A stretch of DNA of 31,417 nt from IMG/VR virus record IMGVR_UViG_3300048079_000094, positions 1-31,417 of that record. One strand, written 5' to 3'. Below are positions 26,659-31,417 of the stretch, piece after piece. The translations under genes and the position numbers were made by a program. The DNA comes from a virus. The notes beneath the pieces are model-generated. The model was not told the DNA's origin. It saw only the letters and a list, made by a program, of their open reading frames with translations, and made no database searches. Position 1 is the stretch's first letter, and every line of letters starts with the position of its first letter.

Positions 26659-28722
26659 ATGACGGTCCGGCAGTTTAGGGAATTTGAGGAAGGGCAACGG
26701 CCCTCGTCCGAGGAAATGAACCGGCTGACCGGACTAGTGGATTCATTCACCACGTTCACGGCGCCGGCGAGTTTCAACGACGTCACGGGCCTACACCTCC
26801 GCGAGGCAGACCGCAGCCGGATTCTGGCCAAGATCACGGGGGTTCTTGGCAGCGCCTACTCGTGGGTCGAGATGCAGGGTGATGGCACAGGCACGGGCGT
26901 TACCCAGGTGCTGGACGGCGGCCTGTCCGGCAGTACGACGGTCAATCCGGCCTACGAGGTGGCCGGCAGTACCACGGTGGCGACGAACAGCATTGTGGAG
27001 CTGTTCCTGGGCAATGGCGAGTTCTGGTACTTCACGCAGCCCTCCGCCGGCACCCTGACAGTTCGCGAGGTCGATCTCGGCCCGACCGTCACGATGGTCA
27101 CCACGCTGGAATTCGACCAGGTGGACGGCTACGTGGTCAGCACGCCTTCGGCCGGGGTGGCCCGGATCGACCACGCGGATGCTTCGGCGACCCAGCGGGG
27201 GATCGTGTCGCTGACGGCTCAGACGTTGGGCGACGGTGAAAAAAGGTTTGACGACACGGTGGTGATGAAGGCTGAGAACGCAATTAATTGGCGGGTCACA
27301 ATCGGCACGCCTGCAACTTCAATCGGCAGTATAAATATCGGTAGTTTTGCCCCCGGAGACAACGAATTTACCCTGGTCGTGATTGATCTTGCCGGCAGTT
27401 CAGCCAATGCGAGTTTTTACGACACCATTACAGGTATGGTATTTGAGATTCGTCAGGCTGGAAAGATTGCGCGTTACGCTACCACCAGTGCGATAGGGGT
27501 AACGCTCTTCGGTGTCCAATCTCAGGATGCCATGGTTTCGGTGGACGTTCGCGGCGGTATCGTGGTCAGCGGTCTCACGACCCTACCGGTTGGTAGTGGT
27601 GGCACCGGGGCTACCTCCCTGACCGCCAACGGCGTCATCTTGGGCAACGGCACCTCCGCCGTCCAGGTCACGGCCGCCGGCACCACGGGGCTGGTCCTGA
27701 CCGGCACCACGGGGTCGGCCCCCACGTTCCAGGCGCTCGTCGAAGCTTCCCTGACCGCGAAGGGAATCGTCAACCTCTCGGACCAGATTCTCGGTGCTGG
27801 CAACAAGGCCGTCTTCTCTCTCGGGATCGGGACCGGAGCCTCACTGGCGATTGCAGGCGTGACGTTGGAGCAGCTGGGGAAAAGCTACTTTGAGAATGAC
27901 ATTTGGATCAAGCACACCCAGGCCATCGTCGTGTACAACGGCGGCGTGACGACCCAGCGGATCGAGACGAATTCCACCTTGGGGCAATGGAAGCTCCAAG
28001 TCGCCGACGGCGGCAGCTCGATGTTCCTCTCCATCCAGGCGTTCGCTGGCGTCAAGGGGTGCGACCTCACCCACAACGACGGTTCGACGGTGCCGCGATT
28101 CAGCGTCAACGGGACGCTCGGGGACGCGGGCGCTACCTATGCGAATCCCACGTCGATTGTGACCAAGGGCGGGATCGTGACTTCCTGCGTGGCGGGCAGC
28201 CCCGGCAAGGGCACCGTCACGGCTTTCACCGCCACCGCGACCGCCACCGTGGCGAGCACTACCGAAGCTACTCTGATTGGCTCCGGGGTCGGGTCACTGA
28301 CGTTCGCGGCCAACAGCTTGACCGCCGGCAAGACGATCCGCATCCGGGCCCGCGGGTTTTGGAGCACGGATGCCGTCACCGCTGGAACCATGCGCTGGCG
28401 GGTGAAGCTCGGCGCCACCACGGTGCTCGACACGGGGGCCATTACTCCCACTATTGCGATATCGAATTCGCTTTGGCAACTGGACGCGGAGATTACCTGC
28501 CGGACCACTGGGGCCTCGGGGACCGTCTTTGGCCAGGGGTATGCGGATCGCCAAGAGGCGGCCGGGGTGGCGTTCTTGACGTCGGCGATGGTCAACACGT
28601 CGACGACGACGATCGATACCACGGCTTCGCAGATCCTGGACGTGACCTTTGTCTGGGGGGTGGTGAACGATCCGGACAACACGATAAGTTCAACCAATGT
28701 TTCTGTTGAAACTCTCAATTAG
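26659..28722 (+). CDS. Tail fibre / receptor-binding protein
   Basis: This 687-residue protein follows GAGGG by 6 bases. Residues 1-60 form a helical tail-attachment part (TVRQFREFEEGQRPSSEEMNRLT). Then long beta-rich repeats, including GGTGATSLTANGVILGNGTSAVQ near residue 314, a very common tail fibre motif. The last 170 residues (TATATVASTTEATLIGSG...FWSTDAVTAGTMRWRVKLGATTV) look like a jelly-roll receptor-binding tip. The segment encoding residues about 195-294 is only 50 % GC, while flanks are above 70 %, suggesting a swapped module. Confidence 0.85.
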   Translation: MTVRQFREFEEGQRPSSEEMNRLTGLVDSFTTFTAPASFNDVTGLHLREADRSRILAKITGVLGSAYSWVEMQGDGTGTGVTQVLDGGLSGSTTVNPAYEVAGSTTVATNSIVELFLGNGEFWYFTQPSAGTLTVREVDLGPTVTMVTTLEFDQVDGYVVSTPSAGVARIDHADASATQRGIVSLTAQTLGDGEKRFDDTVVMKAENAINWRVTIGTPATSIGSINIGSFAPGDNEFTLVVIDLAGSSANASFYDTITGMVFEIRQAGKIARYATTSAIGVTLFGVQSQDAMVSVDVRGGIVVSGLTTLPVGSGGTGATSLTANGVILGNGTSAVQVTAAGTTGLVLTGTTGSAPTFQALVEASLTAKGIVNLSDQILGAGNKAVFSLGIGTGASLAIAGVTLEQLGKSYFENDIWIKHTQAIVVYNGGVTTQRIETNSTLGQWKLQVADGGSSMFLSIQAFAGVKGCDLTHNDGSTVPRFSVNGTLGDAGATYANPTSIVTKGGIVTSCVAGSPGKGTVTAFTATATATVASTTEATLIGSGVGSLTFAANSLTAGKTIRIRARGFWSTDAVTAGTMRWRVKLGATTVLDTGAITPTIAISNSLWQLDAEITCRTTGASGTVFGQGYADRQEAAGVAFLTSAMVNTSTTTIDTTASQILDVTFVWGVVNDPDNTISSTNVSVETLN

Positions 28723-28736
28723 CCCATGAGGTGATG

Positions 28737-29120
28737 ATGCCAGCCCAGATCGACTACGTGCAGCTGGTGCAGCAGTTTGGCATCATGGGAGCGCTCTTGG
28801 TGAGCGTCCTGGTGGCGATCTATCGCATGGGCAAATGGCTGGCCGCGAACGTGGTGAAGCCGCTGGCAGATCGGCACCTGGTCTTTATCGAGCGCATCGA
28901 GAAGGTACAGGTTGAGCAAAGCGCAACCCTCCAGTCCATCGCCAAGACTCAGGAACGGCTAACGGAAATGAAGCGTGATGAGATCGATCAGTTAAAGGCG
29001 ATTCGCGCGATTGTTTTGGAAACCAAGGAAGACCAGATCCGGGGCCGTACCACGGCAGTGCAGCAGATCCAGGAGGAGCACGCGGAGATTTTGCGGCGGC
29101 TGCCGCAGCAGCAACCATAG
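28737..29120 (+). CDS. Holin-like membrane protein
   Basis: This 127-residue protein has one membrane span at residues 11-29 (FGIMGALLVSVLVAIYRMG), then a long coiled coil (VFIERIEKVQVEQSATLQSIAKTQERL, EIDQLKAIRAIVLETKED). Start: GAGG (28728-28731) is 5 bases before the ATG at 28737, better than ATG 28734. Small single-span proteins with a coiled coil directly after the fibre gene are often class III holins or holin partners. No endolysin is adjacent in the window, so the role stays inferred. Confidence 0.6.
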   Translation: MPAQIDYVQLVQQFGIMGALLVSVLVAIYRMGKWLAANVVKPLADRHLVFIERIEKVQVEQSATLQSIAKTQERLTEMKRDEIDQLKAIRAIVLETKEDQIRGRTTAVQQIQEEHAEILRRLPQQQP

Positions 29121-29137
29121 CCGCACGGGTGGCGGCA

Positions 29138-29175
29138 GGGCCGGGAGGCTTCCACGTTCGCCCCCGGCCCGTTTT
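29138..29175 (+). terminator. Terminator after the holin-like gene
   Basis: GGGCCGGG (29138-29145) pairs with CCCGGCCC (29163-29170), loop of 17 bases, followed by GTTTT. It sits between the holin-like stop and the next promoter, dividing two transcription units. The long loop lowers certainty. Confidence 0.6.
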
Positions 29176-29185
29176 GCTTCCTCGC

Positions 29186-29214
29186 TTGCAAACCGGCTTC
29201 CTCCTGAAGATAAT
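29186..29214 (+). promoter_or_regulatory. Promoter for the ParB-like gene, leaderless type
   Basis: TTGCAA (29186-29191), 17 bases, GATAAT (29209-29214, five of six). The predicted RNA start coincides with the ATG at 29221, and no good Shine-Dalgarno sequence precedes it. The same hexamers at the same spacing occur at 30527-30555, with CTCCTG shared in the spacer. Confidence 0.65.
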
Positions 29215-29220
29215 AGCGCC

Positions 29221-30045
29221 ATGACTGCGACAACAAAAAACCTAACGTTTGAAGAAATTCGCATAAACAAGCGTCACCGCAAAGATCTTGGCGACATCGC
29301 TGGGTTGGCGGCCAGCATTGCCAAGGTGGGTCTGCTGCACGCGCTGGTCCTCAACACCAAGCACGAGCTGATCGCCGGCGAACGCCGTCTCGCAGCGGTC
29401 AAGACGCTCGGTTGGACCAAGGTTCCGGTTCACGTCGTGGCTTCGCTGGACGACGCAGCCATGGCGCTGGCGGCGGAGCGCGACGAGAACGAATGCCGCA
29501 AAGCGTTCACACCCTTCGAGGCGCTAGCGCTGGGGCGAGAGCTGGAGAAGCTTGAAAAGCCAAAGGCCGATCAAAGACAAAAAGCAGGGAAGAAACCTCT
29601 GGAGAATTCCTCCACAGGTAATGGAGATGCGAGTAGCAGAAGAACACGCGACCAGGTCGGTGCCGCTCTGGGCATGCATGGCACGACCTACGAGAAGGCC
29701 AAGTTCGTCGCCGACAAGGCCGAGGAGAATCCGAAGCTGTACGCCGAGTTCGCCGAGCAGATGGAGCGCACGGGCAAGGTGGACCCGGCCTACCGCAAGG
29801 CGAAACGGCAGACTGCTTTTGGGCACGTGCCCATCTCTGAGACCCGGATCGAGCGGACGGGAGGGGACGCTTTGGAAGATGTCCTGATGTCCCTGAATCG
29901 GCGTCTGCTTGGCATTGAACACCATTATGGCACTTGGAAAGAGATTGCCGCAGCTCTTGGTGAGGAGGAGCGCCAGGGACTTAGAGAAATCACCTTGGCT
30001 GCCTCCGTTCGCCATCTCCAAAGCATTATCAAGGAGTTGTCATGA
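29221..30045 (+). CDS. ParB-like nuclease-domain protein
   Basis: This 274-residue protein has a ParB N-terminal fold at residues 10-90: INKRHRKDLGDIAGLAASIAKVGLLHALVLN, then LIAGERRLAAVKTLGWTKVPVHVV with the GERR box, which binds CTP in true ParB proteins or catalyses in Srx/nuclease relatives. Residues 130-200 hold a helical DNA-binding half (RRTRDQVGAALGMHGTTYEKAKFVADKA). No ParA gene or clear parS is visible. Phages use such proteins as regulators, nucleases or partition factors. It overlaps the next gene by ATGA. Confidence 0.85.
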   Translation: MTATTKNLTFEEIRINKRHRKDLGDIAGLAASIAKVGLLHALVLNTKHELIAGERRLAAVKTLGWTKVPVHVVASLDDAAMALAAERDENECRKAFTPFEALALGRELEKLEKPKADQRQKAGKKPLENSSTGNGDASSRRTRDQVGAALGMHGTTYEKAKFVADKAEENPKLYAEFAEQMERTGKVDPAYRKAKRQTAFGHVPISETRIERTGGDALEDVLMSLNRRLLGIEHHYGTWKEIAAALGEEERQGLREITLAASVRHLQSIIKELS

Positions 30046-30515
30046 GGAAGACGACAAAAACTCAACCCAATCTAAACCACCGGCAAGCACTTGCTCATGC
30101 GGTTCATGAAGCCGGACAGGACCTTGCTCTTCTGACCATCACCAAACTCGTCGATTTGGCCCGTAATGCGGGCATCATTCCTGAGGAAATTGGGGCGAAT
30201 GCTTTGTGGCTGGCCCACAGCGAATGGGTGCGGCACGCAGCCGGCTATCACGACCCCGAGGAAGTTCCGGAATTCTTCAACGTCAAGATCGAGGATACGG
30301 TACCTGGGGAAGAGGATGGCGAGGAAGAGAAGATCATAATGGTTCAGGGCTACAAGTTTTCAGAAACTCTGAACCAAGAGGAATGGGATCAGGTGCTGGA
30401 TACCTACAAAAAAGGCTGGAAGACGAAAAAGAAGCTCTATATCAAGATAGTAAAATTGCGCAATGAATACGCCGTGCAAAATGGTTGGCCATTGATTCCA
30501 GTTCCCAGGGGATAA
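30042..30515 (+). CDS. Hypothetical protein downstream of the ParB-like gene
   Basis: This 157-residue protein starts in an ATGA overlap with the ParB-like gene, so the two share an mRNA. A helical first half (RQALAHAVHEAGQDLALLTITKLVDLARN) is followed by an acidic loop (GEEDGEEEK) and a basic end (KKGWKTKKKLYIKIVKLRNEY). There is no enzyme motif. It may partner the ParB-like protein, but nothing beyond overlap supports this. Confidence 0.65.
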   Translation: MRKTTKTQPNLNHRQALAHAVHEAGQDLALLTITKLVDLARNAGIIPEEIGANALWLAHSEWVRHAAGYHDPEEVPEFFNVKIEDTVPGEEDGEEEKIIMVQGYKFSETLNQEEWDQVLDTYKKGWKTKKKLYIKIVKLRNEYAVQNGWPLIPVPRG

Positions 30516-30526
30516 TTCCTTGTCTC

Positions 30527-30555
30527 TTGCAATCCTCTTCTCTCCTGGAGATAAT
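30527..30555 (+). promoter_or_regulatory. Promoter for the secreted protease
   Basis: TTGCAA (30527-30532), 17 bases, GATAAT (30550-30555), the same hexamers and spacing as at 29186. Here the RNA start (near 30562) leaves a 24-base leader with AGGAG (30572-30576) before the TTG start at 30586. Confidence 0.65.
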
Positions 30556-30585
30556 GATCCCTGAACGTGGCAGGAGAAATCCCGC

Positions 30586-31417
30586 TTGCTCCGCGCTGCG
30601 TTCATGCCTTGGCTGGCACTTGCACTTCTCCTCTGGACCCATCCGGCTCCGGGCCAATCGTGCCCTACCTGCCCCTCCCCGGGGCAGTTCCGTGCCCCAG
30701 CTCCTCCCGTGGTCCGTGAGTCCCGCGAGCCCTTGGCCGCCCAGGCGGACCCGCGGCTTGTAGCCGCAAGCGTCCATGTCACGAACAGTCTGGGCGGCCA
30801 TATCTCCGGGGGCTCCGGGACCTGCGTGGCCGTGGAGGGAGATCGGGCGCTCGTGTTGACTTGCAGGCATCTGTTCCCGGCAGGCCGCGCCGGGCGGGTA
30901 GCCGTTAGATTCCCGTCCGGACGCGGTTTCCAGGCCACGCTCATCGGCGTGGATGACCGCGCCGACCTCGCCGCGCTCGCCATCGCGGCCGACGCCTCGA
31001 CCCCATGGGTGCCGATCTCGCCAGCGCCTGCTCGGACGGGGGAGGCTGTCTGGCAGGTCGGTTACCCCCACGGCCAAGGCCCACGCCAACGCCAGGGGGC
31101 TAGCAACGGGGTCCGGGGTTATGTCGGCGGGACTCCGGTGTCGTCCTTTGCGCTCAATACGACCTCTGGTGATAGTGGGAGCGGGATCTTCCGCGCCGCC
31201 GATTCCACCTTGATCGGTGTCTTGTGGGGCGGGAGTGGCGGCGACACTTCCGCCACCGGAATATCCGACATCAACCGGTTCTTGGAGGAGCGGTGCTGTC
31301 GCTGGTTTTCAGCCTGGCGACGACCTGTTGTCGTGGTGACGCCGTCTCCTCCAGGCCGTGTCCCGGCGCCGGGCGTGATTTCTCCTGTCACCCCGGCGCC
31401 GCCTCCTCCAACCCCTA
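30586..31417 (+). CDS. Secreted trypsin-like serine protease (3' end cut by window)
   Basis: At least 277 residues; the frame stays open to the last base. TTG 30586 follows AGGAG by 9 bases and gives a good signal peptide (residues 1-25: MLRAAFMPWLALALLLWTHP). ATG 30604 lacks a ribosome binding site. The catalytic triad of the chymotrypsin/trypsin fold is present: H95 (LTCRHLF), D127 (DDRADLAAL) and S197 (TTSGDSGSGIF). WQVGYPHGQG and LIGVLWGG are standard substrate-site strands. The C-terminus becomes Pro-rich (PAPPPPTP), a likely wall or envelope linker. Role in lysis, entry or virion processing is open. Confidence 0.8.
   Translation, partial: MLRAAFMPWLALALLLWTHPAPGQSCPTCPSPGQFRAPAPPVVRESREPLAAQADPRLVAASVHVTNSLGGHISGGSGTCVAVEGDRALVLTCRHLFPAGRAGRVAVRFPSGRGFQATLIGVDDRADLAALAIAADASTPWVPISPAPARTGEAVWQVGYPHGQGPRQRQGASNGVRGYVGGTPVSSFALNTTSGDSGSGIFRAADSTLIGVLWGGSGGDTSATGISDINRFLEERCCRWFSAWRRPVVVVTPSPPGRVPAPGVISPVTPAPPPPTP

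Noticed and set aside
27903-28709. Alternative plus-strand frame within the fibre gene
   Set aside because: Its Arg/Gly/His-rich composition is typical of an out-of-frame reading, and the fibre frame has recognisable motifs throughout.
1-31417. Integrase, excisionase or other direct lysogeny genes
   Set aside because: None of the coding regions shows tyrosine or serine recombinase motifs, so lifestyle cannot be fixed from this window.

Overview
This window is almost certainly a stretch of a tailed double-stranded DNA phage or prophage with HK97-type head genes and siphophage-type tail genes. Genes are packed head to tail on the + strand, with many 4-base ATGA/GTGA overlaps, and run in the usual order: small early genes, replication, nuclease/methylase, terminase, portal, head assembly, protease, capsid, connectors, tail, fibre, lysis-like genes. 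Base composition is GC-rich, roughly 60-65 % by hand counts of sample lines. Several small proteins resemble families I associate with Planctomycetota, especially the one at 8511-8714. A planctomycete host is therefore my best guess, but it rests on memory and no search was possible.

Layout. (1) 1-4112: about a dozen tiny early genes, several with Cys-X2-Cys zinc-ribbon pairs, plus a 284-residue candidate single-strand annealing protein (2637-3491). (2) 4170-6957: a replication initiator/helicase-loader-like protein, a zinc-ribbon partner, more small Cys proteins and a HigA-like HTH regulator. (3) 6954-9150: a DUF559/Vsr-like nuclease overlapping a C5-cytosine methyltransferase, a ribosome-modulation-factor-like protein, and a second, AT-rich DUF559 nuclease. 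(4) 9151-11921: a G-rich intergenic stretch, terminase subunits and three small genes. (5) 11950-18190: portal, Mu gpF-like head protein, an inserted HNH endonuclease, prohead protease with long extension, intrinsic terminator, major capsid protein. (6) 18244-25960: decoration-like proteins, connector, closure and completion proteins, tail tube, two tail chaperone frames joined by a probable -1 frameshift, short tape measure, and a tail protein. (7) 25943-26542: one minus-strand membrane-anchored OB-fold gene, a likely moron. (8) 26659-31417: tail fibre, holin-like protein, terminator, ParB-like protein, unknown protein, and a secreted trypsin-like protease running off the end.

How it works together. 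Three promoters (11913, 29186, 30527) share a TTG..A -35, a pyrimidine-rich spacer and a GATAAT/CATACT -10. Two of them sit so close to the start codon (portal, ParB) that leaderless mRNAs are predicted. Both putative selfish nucleases (8761, 14661) are about 45-47 % GC in a 60+ % GC genome and appear to have their own promoters. The AT-rich tract around the HNH gene continues about 220 bp into the protease gene and then stops, which looks like homing co-conversion. No integrase, clear repressor, DNA polymerase or recognisable endolysin is visible in this window.
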